A stretch of 64,000 nt of DNA from Ovis canadensis (GCF_042477335.2 NC_091247.1:5478501-5542500); one strand, 5' to 3'; positions 10,926-22,580 are shown, numbered from the stretch's first letter. The notes: a model not told the origin generated them from the sequence alone. Translations and numbers: made by a program.

Positions 10926-12089
10926 TGAGCAAATCTAGTAAGTTTCCTGAGTCTGAACTCCACAGACAGCTCAGCCACCTTCTTCCACCCCAGGAAGACT
11001 GAGCCCCCTGAAAACAAGACGGCTGACCCAAGTACCGCTGGTACTCAGCTGGGCTTGAAGCTGCAACTGCAGGTTCCCCGGCACCTGCAGCAAGGCCAGG
11101 AGGCACTGATTATATAGCTGGCCTGGAGGCAGGGACTGAGTGTGGTGTTTTGAGATGAGCTGGTTAGGTTTTCTTGGTTCTGCTGCTCCAAAGACGGGCT
11201 GACTGGGTGGGTGGGAGCAATTCAGGCCATACTGTGCTGCTTCTTCTAGGCTGGCATGAGCAGAAAGAAGGGGGTACTACCTATGATGCTGGCCATGCTG
11301 GGCAGGGGTCCAGGGAGCCCAGACTCACACGTAGTGGAGGAGACGTGGAGGGGAGGGGACAGAGTCTGAGCGAGGGCTCTGGGCACTGGTTCCTGTGTCT
11401 CTGGCCCGGGTGCTAACACCGAAGCTCAGGGAGCGCAGGCATTTGACCTAGGTCACGTGCTGGTCAGTGGAGGGACTGGAATCACTCTTCGAAGTACCGA
11501 CCTCACGACCACTGGGCCCTGAAGCTTCCTGTCAGCCCCTAAAGCAAGAGAAAGAAACTCCCTGCACCCTGCACTCCATGCAGGGTGCCCTGATGTGCTG
11601 TGTCCAGGAGAGGCCCCTAGACCCCCAGCCTCTCGCAGTCAGCGGCCTCTGCCCTCGCTGAAATCACAGGGCTGCATGCAGCTGATCCACCAGCCACCAG
11701 GACCCGGGGTAGGGGGCACAGCGCATGTCAGGGTTCCCCATTACTGTGAGCTGCCCCCAGCCCCCCCCCGGGACACATCCCCTTGAGGCTAGGGGCAGCC
11801 GGGGCTTCCCAAAGTCCAGCCTCTGTCTAGAGTGGTTTCCGTGGGGGGGAGACCAATCTGAGATGATGCAAGAGAACAGGATGTGGCTTTTGGGGGGGGT
11901 GCCAGGTCTAGGGGAGCCCCGATTCCCCAATCTGATGCTGGGTTGTCTGTTTCCTATGGGCCCACCCCCTCAACCAGCTGCTGCACAACCCCCCTGCCCC
12001 CCAGGAGGTGAGCAGCCAGGACAAAGGGAAGCAGACCAGCCTGTGGTTGGCTGGCTGGCTGGTGATGTAAACTGCCTTCCCATCCTCAG

Positions 12090-12618
12090 GTCCAGCTGGG
12101 AGCTCCCAGACCTCCAGGAAGGCAAGATTGAGGCCATCAGCGACTCGGACGGGGTGAACTACCCATGGTACGGCAACACCACAGAGACCTGCACCATCGT
12201 GGGCCCCACCAAGAGAAACTCCAAGTTTATCATCAGCATGAACGATAACTTCTACCCCAGCGTCACGTGGGCCGTGCCCGTCAGCGAGAGCAACGTGGCC
12301 AAACTGACCAACATCTACCGGGACCAGAGCTTCATCACGTGGCTGGTGGCCACCAACACCTCGACCAACGACATGATCGTCCTGCAGACGCTGCACTGGC
12401 GCATGCAGCTGAGCATCGAGGTGAACCCCGCCCGGCCCCTGGGCCAGCGTGCCCGGCTCCGGGAGCCCATCGCCCAGGACCAGCCCAAAATCCTGAGCAA
12501 GAACGAGCCCATCCCGCCCAGCGCCCTGGTCAAGCCCAACGCCAACGACGCTCAGGTCCTCATGTGGCGGCCCAAGTTTGGGCCGCCGCTGGTGGTGATC
12601 CCGCCCAAGCACCGGTAG
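12090..12618 (+). CDS. FAM78A: FAM78A, coding exon 2 (residues 108-283, stop TAG)
   Basis: The terminal coding exon starts after acceptor CCTCAG with G|TCCAGC, completing the methionine codon split by the intron. It reads SSWELPDLQEGKIEAISDSD through to PLVVIPPKHR and stops at 12616-12618. With exon 1 it gives 852 bases (283 aa plus stop), the family length. Codon third positions are strongly GC-biased, which produces the CpG-rich stretch 12430-12660 and spurious antisense open frames. The protein has alternating hydrophobic strands, a hydrophilic N-rich middle (NTSTNDM) and a C-terminal basic tail. No known catalytic motif is seen and its function is unknown. The frame is also open upstream through the intron, but the split-codon match to exon 1 makes that irrelevant. 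Confidence 0.96.
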
Positions 12619-15195
12619 CGGCCGGGGGCGCCCGCGGGGCGACACCCGGATGAGGACACCGCTCAAGCGACCCCCCACACGGACTCTGTGGTCATTCAGC
12701 GAAATACAACCTTTCTACCTTCTCCGGCGGGGCGGATCTCACTGTGCGAATGCCCCTGGGATGGCCCCTCCCCACCCCGCCCCGCCCCCGCCCTTCTGGA
12801 ACCTGCTTTCCTGGGGGAGGGGGGAGACCCAGGCGGGACCGACCCCCCAACATGCACCCTCAGTGTCACCCTGGGTCTCCTTTCCTCTCCTTGCAAGTTC
12901 ATTCATTTGCAACAGACACCCTGAAACAACTGCTTTTTCTGTTCTTTTTTTTTTTTTAATCCCTCTTTACGAGGTTCAGGGTCTGAGGAGGAGCTGGTGA
13001 TGAGCCTGGTGGGTGCGGTGGGCCCCTCCAGGGGAAAGACCCCCCTCCCGCCCCCACCCTATCCTCCTTCACGCGGCCTTATGTAGACTTGCTTTGCCAA
13101 ACTTTTGCCTTAAGCTGATTTTAAAGGAAAAAAAAAAACAAAACCCAGAACAAAGAAAGCAGGATCTCTTTTCTATTGGACTTTGTATCTTCTGCCAGAG
13201 GCGAGGGAGGAGGGGATGGGGAAAGGGAGAGACTCCCCCAAGCCCCTCCTCCTGGGTATTGCCCAGGTGGTCGGGGGTGCAGAGGTAGATCTGAGACCAG
13301 CTGCCCATTCTTTCGTTTTAGCTGAGCCGAAACCACAGACCGATTCTGCCCCCGAAGTCCCTTCTCTCTGCCCCAGGTAGAACCCCATCCCCGACCCCCT
13401 GCCTGCACAGAGGGCTCTGAGCTCTGAGCCGGGGGCGTCTCACCTCTCTCCTCTGCAGCCAGAACTTGGCCTTGGGTGGGGCTAGGAGGAGAGAGGGCGG
13501 GTCCTGTGAGTTGCAGGTAAGAACTTGGGGAATTTCCAGCACCTTGGTCCTTGGATGGGTCTGTTGGCACATCTCAGCTTTTCTGTTTCCATCCACACTG
13601 GTCCCCAATGCCTGGAGGGGGCCAGCCACCCTACCCAGCTGTAGTTCAGAGATAAGAGGGCCTGCACCTCCCTGCAGCATCTTCTCAGGGGACGCCTCTA
13701 CCAGGTACTCTGGGGGAGGGCTGCAGACAGGCTCTGGGCACTGCAGTGCTGGAGGTGGGGGCACCCACAGATGGGCATTCCTGGGTCTGGGAAGGCAGAA
13801 GGCAGACCCCCCCCCCCCACCGCCCCTGCTGCCTGTCCACACAGAAGGGAACGAGGGCCCCCATAGCTGGGGGATCGAAGTGGGCCTGGGCCCTCTGGAG
13901 CCCCAGGACCTGGCCCTGAGTGACGCCAAGCTTTTTTTTAAGCAACGTCTGCTGCTTGCAGGAGCTGAGGGGACACCCAGCTGAAGCCCCCTTCCTCCAA
14001 GCTTGCCAGACCCACAGCAACGTCACCTGGGTCCCTCATTCTAATGGATCATAATCAAGCACAGAAAACTGTCAGATGAGGGAAATGAGGCATTTCTGCT
14101 ACAGATGAGCCACTTGGAGGAGCCCCAGTGACTGTGGGAGGGCATGGGTCACTGAGTCCTCCTCCTGCTCCTTTATCCGCGGGATACTGCGTTTATTCAA
14201 GGGGTGCTTTACTGTCCAGCCATCTCCCGAGCCCGCTGCCAATGGGAGGTGAGCAGCTCTCCTGGAACCACTGGACGGGGGAGAGCTTGGTGTGGCTGGC
14301 GGCCCACCTGGTGCTCGGGGACCCCTGTCAGGCCCCGGGGTTGGGGGGTGGTGGGGGGAAACGGCCAGCTTCCCTTGGTGTGTTTGGAGGGAGGCCTGCC
14401 ACCCAGAGAGGCCACAGACTCCAGCGAGGGGGATACGAGGCCCCCCCGCTCTGGGGACAAGCTGTGGAGGCGCCGGGGTGGCAAAGTCCGGCTGCCGGGG
14501 ATGGGACCTGGCCTCTAGGCGGCTAGGCCCTTCTCTGCACTCAGGTCTTTCTTGCACTAAAAAGGAGAGAGGGCTCTGGGCGAGGGGTCAGGAACCACAG
14601 CGCCGCTTCTCGGCTGGGCCCTCGCTGAGGAGTTCTGACTGGGGGAGGGGCGGTTTGAGCTGCTGGGGGCAGTCTCCCAGGCCCACCCCCCTGAGAGGGA
14701 GCAGGGCCCTCCCGGAGGCCATCACTGCTCCGGCTGCCTCCACGCCGCCTCCATGCCTACCGCATGCCTGGGCTCCCAGTCAGCTTGCTGCCTGGCTCAC
14801 CCCCAACCCACGTCTTCTACCCCTCGCCCCTTTCTCTCTACCCCTCCTGGCCTTTCTAAAGACAGGGCTGGGAAGACCCTGGGGAGGCTGGAGGTCCAGC
14901 TAAGGATGCTCCGCTTAGCCTGGGCCTGGTCCCTCAGCCTCTCAGGGCAGGAGCACAGACCCAGGCTTCTCAGCTGGGCTCCCCGCCCCAGTCCCTCCGG
15001 TGTCCCCACTCCCCGGTGTGGACACACTCCTTCAGCAATAAGGGCCGTCCGCGGTCTGGAGAGTACTGTGAAAGCAAAGCAGTGCACTCACCAGGAGGCA
15101 CAAGACTCTCAAAAAAAAAAATGTACCGTGAACCTTTTTAAAACAACAGCAACAAATACTCACAAAGAGAAATAAAATGGAATTTTAAAGCAGGC
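12619..15195 (+). other. FAM78A: FAM78A 3' UTR
   Basis: This segment follows the stop codon without an obvious repeat and stays GC-rich with scattered homopolymer runs: T-run near 12945, A-run 13127-13138, C-run 13808-13819, A-run 15110-15120. The absence of SINE insertions over 2.5 kb, in a window otherwise full of them, fits transcribed 3' UTR under some constraint. The end is placed ~20 bases after the AATAAA at 15171-15176. I see no competing AATAAA earlier on this strand. Confidence 0.65.
15171..15176 (+). terminator. FAM78A: Poly(A) signal AATAAA of FAM78A
   Basis: A canonical AATAAA lies within an A-rich stretch, followed 60-95 bases on by GT-rich sequence (around 15240-15270, 'gatggtgttgatggctctgt') that could serve as the downstream element. 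Cleavage is expected near 15190-15200. Confidence 0.6.
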
Positions 15196-15809
15196 CTGGC
15201 TAGGATCTGGATGTTTCTGAAGCGATGGGTTCATTGGCAAGGGGGCGGGATGGTGTTGATGGCTCTGTATTTCCAGCCTCGGGCGTGAATGTGTTTGGGG
15301 GTGGGTATATGGCTGGAGCCTGGGGGTTCTGGTGCTAAGGGCCTGGGACGAGAACCCAGGAGGAGACAGGTCACTTTGCCAACGCATCTTCTGCGGTCCA
15401 CAGCCCGGGGACCTTGGTTCCTCACCCACAGCGCCCCCGGCTTGGGGCAAGAGATAGATAGGGAGCTAGGACTTGGGAGCAGCTTGGTTTTCTGGCAAAC
15501 AGTAGAAAGTGTGTAACAGGAGGGTTGGTGTGTGGACTGGGTCCTTACCCACAGATTTGCAAACCCATCTTCACGTGGAGACACAGCTGCTAAGTCAAGG
15601 TCAACCAAGGACAGGGCCCTGCACCCTGCCCACACTTGCAGCTCCTGAAAGGGGCTGTGTGGGGCCAGAGCACTGATCCTAAATACCATCTTCTATCAGA
15701 ACTTTCTATGGAAGGATGGGAGCTGGGACAGCCCAGAAGTCCTGGAGTGGGAGTGGGCTCTACCCATGGGCCATGGACTCAAGGTCATTGTCGAACACCC
15801 CATTCCACT

Positions 15810-15965
15810 TGGGTTCTGGGTGTTAACTCATTGAACCCTCTCTACACCCCAGGTGCTATCTTGGTCCTCATTTCACAGATGGGGAAACTGAGGGAGAATG
15901 CAAGTGGATAAGCTGCCCAAGACCACGCATCTGGGGAGAAGCAGAGCCAGAGTTTGAACCCCACC
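15810..15965 (+). repeat. MIR SINE fragment
   Basis: 'gttaactcattgaaccctctctacaccccaggtgct', 'cctcatttcacagatggggaaactgaggg' and 'cagagccagagtttgaacccc' follow MIR order. It is one of the better preserved MIR copies here and lies just beyond the FAM78A 3' end. Confidence 0.75.
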
Positions 15966-16064
15966 CCAAACCTTCTGCTGTGTGCTCTCAACCTCCGTGC
16001 GTCACTGTGGGGCACACATTTGGTGCCCAATAATGGCACCTATTAATAACAAGTCCCTGCCAAG

Positions 16065-16206
16065 GGCCTTCCCTGGCGGTGCAGTGGCTGGGACTCAGCC
16101 CTTCCACCGCACGGGCTGCAGGTTTGATCTCTGGTCAGGGAACTAAAGTCCTGCTGGCCGCGCTGGGCGGCCAAAAATTAAAACAGAAACAAAGAAAACA
16201 ATAAGA
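16065..16206 (+). mobile_element. CHR-type SINE
   Basis: The head 'gccttccctggcggtgcagtggctgggactcagc', B-box-like 'gcaggtttgatctctggtc', body 'cgctgggcggccaaaaatt' and an A-rich tail to ~16206 give a complete plus-strand CHR-type element. Confidence 0.75.
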
Positions 16207-17175
16207 AGGCCCCCCTGCTTGTGGCTCAGTCCATCCTGGGTTCCCCAGGCAGGAAATGCCTTCCTCCCCCGACAGGAAGTCCCTGTGTGGTCAGCTCTCC
16301 GGGCCCTGGCCCACGGTGAGCCCGCTGGGTCCCGGCCTGGGAGAGGCCGACCGGTCAGCGGGCTGCAGAGATCCCGGGGCCCCATTCACTGCGGTCGTTG
16401 GTTTGGTGTCTTCCTGGGCTTCTCGCATTACAGCATCCCAACGGCACTCTGCATCCTGTCTCTGGGGTCTGAAACACCAGAGCAGGAAATTGCATAATAG
16501 GCCTGGCCGCCCTCCGCCAAGATGGCTTATGGGTGGTGCAGTTCGCTGTCGTGGTTTGGCTTTCGACCTCAGAGTCAGCTCCTGTGCTCTGCCCATGGAC
16601 CGTGGCGTGCGTGTGTGTGTGCTTGGACGTGTGTGAATGTATGTGTGTGCACGTATCAACAGACAGTGGGGCGCGGCCCTGGCTCACGGCAGGAGGAAGC
16701 CGGGCTGGACCCCATTAGGGTCCTCAGTTTCTCAGACATTCGAATCTTCATGCTGACAGGCGAGGATGCTCAGATGGCTGCCTGCGTTTGGGGGTGACAT
16801 TTGGGAAGGGATTGTGCAGGGGGAGCGCTTATGAGCGAGCATACTGGATTCCAAGTGGCATTTTGTCACCCGGTGGAAGCCTCCGGCCTCTCAGGCTGAT
16901 AGCAGGTTAAATTTAGAACCCTCAGACTGGGGTGAGACACACACCAGGCTCCCACCGGCTGTTGCAGCGGCCCACCCCCCAGGAGTCAGGGTGTGAGGAG
17001 TCGGCTGTCTGGACTGGGCCAGGCCCACCTCCCCCAAGACACCAGGGAGGAGCAGGTGCGCCAGGCCCCGACACCCAGCCTGCCTCCCCCTTCTAATGCC
17101 ACTTCTGGGTACAGCCCAGGCTCTGTTCCGGACAGAGTTCCTCTAGTTTGGGCCCCGAAGCATGGAAAAAAGAAA

Positions 17176-17370
17176 GAAAGAGAAGTCGCTCAGTTGTGTC
17201 TGACTTTTTGCGACCCCATGGACTGTAGCCTACCAGGCTCCTCCATCCATGGGATTTTCCAGGCAAGAGTACTGGAGTGGGTTGCCATTGTCTTCTCCAG
17301 GGAAACTTCCCGACCCAAGGATCGAACCCAGGTCTCCTGCGTTGCAAGCAGACGTGTGCCCCACCTTGTG
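17176..17370 (-). mobile_element. Bov-tA SINE
   Basis: Minus-strand copy. On the plus strand it runs 'gaagtcgctcagttgtgtctgac...gttgccattgtcttctcc...gatcgaacccaggtctcctgc', the exact reverse order of a Bov-tA. Confidence 0.9.
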
Positions 17371-17740
17371 GCTCAGCTGAGGCCTAGAGGAAACCCCATT
17401 TGGGTCCAAGAGGGAGACAGCTTTTTGTCGACTGCAGAAAGCCAGAGGATGGTGATACTCTCAGGCCCCTGGACATTTCCAATTGCTCACGTACTCGCTC
17501 TCTCCTCTGGCTTGAGTGGTCTCTTGGTCCTTATCTATCCTGCCTGAATGGCCCCAAGGAGACTGTTTCTCTCCTGGTTGGGATCTGGGCCCTCCATTAA
17601 GGAAAACGTCGTAGGTATGGACCATAGTGTGCACACACTGTCCACCGAGGATCCATCTGAATCATTAGTAGAACGACATCCCACCAAGACAGGCATCTAA
17701 AGAGCGAACGCTTGGCCTGCCACCACCCCTTCCCATCCCT

Positions 17741-17934
17741 GTCGCTGTCAGGTCACTAAGTCGTGTTCGACTTTGTGAGACCGCCAGGGTCCCCTGTCCA
17801 TAGCATTCTCCAGGCAAGAGCACTGCAATGGCTTGCCATGCCTTCTCCAGGGGACCTTCCCCATCCGAGGATGGAATCCGTGTCTCCTGAATTGGCAGGC
17901 ACATTCTTTACTGCTGAACCACCTGGGAAGCCCC
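17741..17934 (-). mobile_element. Bov-tA SINE
   Basis: The plus strand runs from 'ggtcactaagtcgtgttcgac' to 'ctgaaccacctgggaagcccc', a full-length reversed Bov-tA with moderate divergence. Confidence 0.88.
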
Positions 17935-18073
17935 TTCCTGTCCCTATACATCATCAATGGTGTTCTTCTTCTGTGGATGAGGAAACTGACTCTCCAGAAG
18001 GGCTGAGGGCCTTGCTGAAGGTCCCTCAGCTGCGAAGGCCCAGAGCTGGGCTGCTTTCAAACAGCTGTCTTTT

Positions 18074-18264
18074 TTTTTTTATGATTTATTTATTTCCTTA
18101 TTTCTTTTTGGTTGCACTGGGTCTTTGTGACTGCAGAGGGTGGGGGCCGCTTTCTAGTTGTGGTGCGTGGCTTCTCCCAGCGGCGGCCTCCCTGGTTACA
18201 GGGCACAGGCTCTCGGGCGCGCGGGCTTCAGTAGTTGCAGCACTGGGGCTCAGCCGCTGCAGCC
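18074..18264 (-). mobile_element. Truncated CHR-type SINE with 15-bp target-site duplication
   Basis: The body begins with an A tail (seen as T's) and 'tttttggttgcactgggtctttgtgactgcag', then runs to 'cttcagtagttgcagcactggggctcag'. It stops before the tRNA-like head, so it is 5' truncated. The 15-base sequence AAACAGCTGTCTTTT occurs at 18059-18073 and again at 18265-18279, a perfect target-site duplication that fixes the element's borders. Confidence 0.8.
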
Positions 18265-19033
18265 AAACAGCTGTCTTTTGACTTGGCTTTTTGGGCTACC
18301 CCCGCCCCCCATTTTCCACCACACCCCAATTCTACCACACTGCCCTTAATTGTTCCTTCATTAACTGGCCACACAAGGTCCCCAAGTATGTGGCTTAGTA
18401 GGCATCATCAGCAGCCCCTCTGGCGCTGGAAGACAGAAATTATCCAATGCAAAAAAACAAAAAGTACATCTTTGCCATGAGCTGGGCCTCTGTGCCTGTG
18501 ACCAGAGAGGCAGAGCCACACGGTTGACACCCGTCCTGGCAGAAGCCAGCCCAGCTCCGAGCTGCCAGGCCTCCCCACATGTCCCTGCAGACTGGGAAAC
18601 GCCGAAATTCTCCATCAGCTTGAGTCCAACTCAGGTTTCAGGGCCACTGCCCTGGTTCGTATTTTATGCTCCTTTTTAAAATCAGACAGATGAAGGGTGG
18701 CGCGGCTGGGTGTTTACAGCAGGCGGGACGCAGTTAGACGCCTTGCGCTATTCCCGGCTGCCACTTGTCTCGCTGAGAGAGGTCGGGCTGCTCGCCCATG
18801 CCCGTCTCCTAATCTGCAAGCTGGGACATGCACCCCCTCCCCCCGCTCTCCCGCCCTCCCCTGAGGGTGCTGCTCAATGTTAAATGTGCAGAGGGGGTTG
18901 CCTGAGAAGGATTACCCTGGACCCCGGTTTACGTGAGAGATCAGAGATTCCTTCTTTCTCTGTGGCTAAAAGTCTCGACAACATCCAGATGACAGGAGCT
19001 GGTTATTTAGGACTCAGCATCCTCAACAAATAG

Positions 19034-19240
19034 AGGCTTTCCTGATGACTCAGTGGTAAAAAACCCACCTGCATCGCAGGAGATGTGGGCTTGATCCCTG
19101 GACTGGGAAGGTCCCCTGGAGAAGGAATTGGCAACCCACTCCAGTATTCTTGCCTGGGAAATCCCATGGACAGAAGCGCCTGGCGGTCTACATTCCATGG
19201 GGTCACGAAAGAGTTGGACACAACTGAGTGACTCAGCACA
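19034..19240 (+). mobile_element. Bov-tA SINE
   Basis: Complete plus-strand copy, from 'ggctttcctgatgactcagtggtaaaa' to 'gttggacacaactgagtgactcagc'. Confidence 0.9.
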
Positions 19241-19310
19241 CACATGTCCTCCACAAATATACACTGAGGGCTCGCTGGTCTTCCAGACGGGTGTCTTAAA
19301 CTTTTTTTTT

Positions 19311-19640
19311 CCATAGCTTTATTGAGAAACAGTTCACATACTATAAGAGTCACCCATTTAAAGTGTCCAACTGTATGGTTTTTGGTATCTTTACAGAGTT
19401 GTGAACCCATCACCAGGGAATTCGGGGATATTTTCATGTCAAAAGGAAGCCCTGCACCCATTAACTATCGCCGGCCCACGCCCTCCCAAACAACCCAGCC
19501 CTGGCTATCACTCATCCGTTTTCTGTCTCTATAGATGCCCCTATTCTGGACATTTTGTGTGGATGGAATCCTGCGAAAGGTGGCCTTTTCTCCCTAGCTT
19601 CCTCATTGAACATGTTTTCAGGTTCCCCGTTCTATAGCAC
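19311..19640 (+). mobile_element. L1 3' UTR fragment (L1M-type)
   Basis: 'agctttattgagaaacagttcacatac', 'gtcacccatttaaagtgtcc', 'gttgtgaacccatcaccaggg' and 'tctgtctctatagatgcccctattctgg' are in the order of an old mammalian L1 3' UTR. Confidence 0.75.
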
Positions 19641-19708
19641 ACACCAGCGCTCCCTTTTTGAGAAACACACTTAGAAAACATTTATTTCCTTATCTATTTG
19701 GCTGTCTG

Positions 19709-19928
19709 TGTCCTCAGTCGCTTAGTCAAGTCCGACTCTTTGCGACTGACTTCCCTGGACTGTAGCCCATCAGGCTCCTTTGTCCATGGGATTTCCCAGT
19801 CATGAACACGGAGTGGGTTGCCATTTTCTCCTCCAGGGGATCTTTCCAACCCAGGGGTCTAACCATGTCTCCTGTGTCTCCTGCATTGGCAGGCAGATTC
19901 TTTACCACCTGAGCCTCCGGGGAAGCCC
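19709..19928 (-). mobile_element. Bov-tA SINE
   Basis: Reversed copy from 'tcctcagtcgcttagtcaagtccgac' to 'ccacctgagcctccggggaagccc'. It abuts the next SINE with a 1-2 base gap. Confidence 0.88.
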
Positions 19929-19929
19929 A

Positions 19930-20129
19930 CTTATTTGGCTATACTGGGTCTTAATTGCAGCATGCGGGATCTTTGATCTTCGTTTCAGCCTGCAAAGTCT
20001 TATTTAGTTGCAGCATGTGAACTGTTAGTTGTGGCCTGCGGGATCTAGTTCCCGGACCAGGAACCGAACCTGGGGCCCCTGCATTGGGAACATGGAGTCT
20101 TAGCTACTGGAGCCCCAGGGTCGTCCTGA
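19930..20129 (-). mobile_element. CHR-type SINE
   Basis: Reversed copy: 'ttatttggctatactgggtcttaattgcag', 'gcagcatgtgaactgttagttgtgg', then the B-box complement 'aggaaccgaacctgggg' and 'ggagccccagggtcgtcctg'. It is diverged but complete at the tRNA end. Confidence 0.65.
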
Positions 20130-20802
20130 CAAATGCACTTTTGGTCATCTCCCGTGTATGAGGTCGTTTGTTCTGTGCCTGAGAGGCAGCAGCCTGGAGC
20201 CCACAGCCCCAAGGATGAGCAGAGGGTGGGCAAGTCTTCCCAGAGGAGCAGGCTTTGTCAGGGAGACCTGGAGGATGAACCAAAGAGTCTGAGCCTCGTG
20301 AGAGTGGGGTGGGGAAGCAGCACTGCCTGGAGAGTCGGAGCTGGGAAAGCCCCCCGGGCTGGGATGGTGAGGAGCCCTTTGGAGAGACGGTGGCCGAAGT
20401 CGAGCCTGGGGAAGGAGTGCTCGTTATTTTAGGAGCAGAGAGGACAGGGGGTGCTCGGCCATGCCTGGGGTTAATTGTGCAGTGGCGGCAGCAGCTCTCT
20501 GGAAGGCGCCATCATTTGGGAACAACCCAGAGATGATTCTGGGAAGGACAGTGGTGGAGGCCGCGTGCCACACCCCCTGAGTGTCGGGAGGAGCTCTGGG
20601 TCTCTGCAGATGGCAGCAGCTCCTGATCCATCCTGGCCACTCAGGCAGAGAGGGTCACAGTGAGCTCAGCGGGGCCACATGACCTTGAGCAGGATACATG
20701 GGCGTGGGTACGGAGAATGGGGATAAACATGGTTGCTTAATGGAATTCTGGTCCAAGATGGCAGAGGAGGGAGACCCTGAGCTCATCTCCTACCAGGTGG
20801 TA

Positions 20803-21012
20803 GGGCTTAGTTGCCAGGTCGTGTCCCACTCTCTGTGGCCCCATGGATTATAGCCCTCCAGGCTCCTCTGTCCATGGAATTCTCCAGGCATGAAGAATCC
20901 TGGAGTGGCTTGCCATTTCCTTCTCCAGGGGATCTTCCTGACCCAGGGATCGAACCCGGGTCTCCTGCATTGCAGGCGGCTTCCTTACTGACTGACCCAC
21001 CAGGGAAGCCCC
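20803..21012 (-). mobile_element. Bov-tA SINE inside the L1 5' region
   Basis: The reversed copy begins 'gttgccaggtcgtgtcccactctctgtgg' and ends 'gacccaccagggaagcccc'. L1 text continues on both sides (...catctcctacc / cctcctacaaggg...), with a short TCCTAC duplication at the junctions. Confidence 0.9.
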
Positions 21013-21123
21013 TCCTACAAGGGAAACACTGAAAATCCCGGGACAAGCATTCAGCAGAGGGACCAGAATCTACCCGAAAGGACCTACAGCTGAAGATACA
21101 AGGAGAGAATCACGATGAGGTGG

Positions 21124-21433
21124 GAAGGAGAGACAGAGTTGTGGTGAAGTAGGAAAGACACGTGCCCCTGGGGGGTGACCTCCAAATGAGAAAATAATTG
21201 CAACGGCAGAGGTTCCCCTGAGAAGTGAGGGGGTCTGAGTTCCACAGCAGGCTCCACAGCCCTGGGGTTTGGAATGGGAAGAGGAGCCCCCAGAACCTCT
21301 GTCCTCGACGGCCAGAAGGGCATTGTGCATTCGGGAGGCCCAGAGGACTCTGGGAAATGGAGACTTTGCTCCTAAAGGGCACACACAGGATTCACACACT
21401 TGGAAACCCAGGGCAGAGGCAGTCATTTGAAAT
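21124..21433 (+). repeat. Direct repeat copy 1 in the L1 5' region
   Basis: This ~310-base segment ('ggagagacagagttg...' to 'gtcatttgaaatga') is repeated at 22273-22580 with roughly 85% identity by eye, offset by ~1148 bases. It includes the shared stretches 'tctgagttccacagcaggctccacagccctgggg' and 'cattcgggaggcccagaggactctg'. Confidence 0.85.
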
Positions 21434-21734
21434 GAGCCCGGATCAGACCACCTGCTGACCTTGGAGAGCCTCCCAGAGAGGCAGGAGGCGACCGGAGCGC
21501 ACCCTGGGGACACAGGTGCTGTGGCCGCAGACCCAGGGGCTGCTTCTACCGCGTGGACGTTGGCACTGACGAGTGCCATTTTGGAAACCTTCCCGAGGTC
21601 ATTAGCGCCAGGACCTGTCCCTGCCCGCCAGCCTGTCGGCCCTAGGCCTGGGACATCTCAGGCCAAGCTGCGAGCCGCGTGGGGACAAAGCACCCCCCCA
21701 CCAGCGGGCAGGCTGCCTTAAGATCTCCTGAGCC

Positions 21735-21898
21735 GGGACCTCCCCGGTGGTCCAGTGGCTGAGACCCCACGCTCCCCATGCAGGGGACCTGGGTTCAATC
21801 CCGGGTCGAGACACGAGATCCCACCTGCTGCAACTGAAGATATCCTGAGTGGTGCAACTAAGATCTGGTGCAGTGAGATAAACACAGTCAGAAAAAAA
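21735..21898 (+). mobile_element. CHR-type SINE inside the L1 5' region
   Basis: The head 'gacctccccggtggtccagtggctgagacc' and B-box-like 'gggttcaatcccgggtcg' are followed by a body 'agatcccacctgctgcaactgaagatatcctgag' and an A-rich tail 'cagtcagaaaaaaatcc'. Confidence 0.7.
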
Positions 21899-22272
21899 TC
21901 CTCAGGCCTACAGTGTGCCTGGACAAGGCCCTGTCCACCAGGGAGGACCGGCTCAAGGGACCCGCACCAGACTCAGAATTCATAGGGGCCTGGCAGCCAG
22001 GGACTCCAAGACCAGGCTCCACCCAGCAGTGGGCAGGAACCAATCCCAGAGTCCCTGAGGCCCTGGCTCTGCCCATAAGCCAGCCAGATCTAGCCTGGGG
22101 ACCAGCCTCACAGACAGTGGGCAAGTACTCAACTCAGGAAACCCTGGGCCCTGGCCTGCCCACCAGTGGGAGGCCCAACCCCAGTCCCAAGACCACTACA
22201 GTCCTGCAACTTGCTGCAGTAGGACCCAGTTTACCTACTGATAGCCTCGCACCAGCCCTGGGATGCGGCGGG

Positions 22273-22580
22273 AGGGAGAGACAGAGTTGGGTTGTAGGAA
22301 GGGCACATACCCCTGGGTGGGTGACCCGCAAATGAGAAAATTATTGCAGCTGCAGGGATTCCCCCGAGGAGTGAGGGAGTCTGAGTTCCACAGCAGGCTC
22401 CACAGCCCTGGGGTCTGCCATGGGAAGAGGAGCCCCCAGAACCTCTGTCCTTGAAGGCCAGCAGGGCGTCGTACATTCGGGAGGCCCAGAGGACTCTGAG
22501 AAATGGAGACTCTGCTCCTAAAGGGCGCACACAGGATTCCCACACACGGAGACCCAGGGTACAGGCCGTCATTTGAAAGG
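22273..22580 (+). repeat. Direct repeat copy 2 in the L1 5' region
   Basis: Second copy of the ~310-base segment at 21124-21433. The text between and after the copies (22000-23250) is itself a loose array of 'cccaccagtgggccagcacc...ctgggaccc' units, suggesting a monomer-type promoter region. Confidence 0.85.

Larger units (their letters stand above)
1574..12089 (+). other. FAM78A: FAM78A intron (10.5 kb)
   Basis: This is the single intron between the two coding exons, with donor GTGAGT at 1574 and a pyrimidine-rich acceptor ending CCTCAG at 12084-12089. It interrupts a codon after its second base (phase 2). Several MIR fragments, a CHR-type SINE, a MER20-like element and an L1 3' UTR interrupted by two Bov SINEs lie inside and are listed separately. 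The rest is unique, moderately GC-rich sequence in which I see no further exon, RNA gene or conserved coding pattern. Open frames such as 5656-6447 on the minus strand lack codon or homology support. Confidence 0.9.

Noticed and set aside
11725-12089. In-frame upstream extension of FAM78A exon 2
   Set aside because: The frame is open by chance through the intron end. The acceptor at 12089 and the split-codon join to exon 1 give the known protein.
11908-12678. 256-codon antisense open frame over FAM78A exon 2
   Set aside because: Shadow frame caused by strong GC bias at third codon positions of the real exon.
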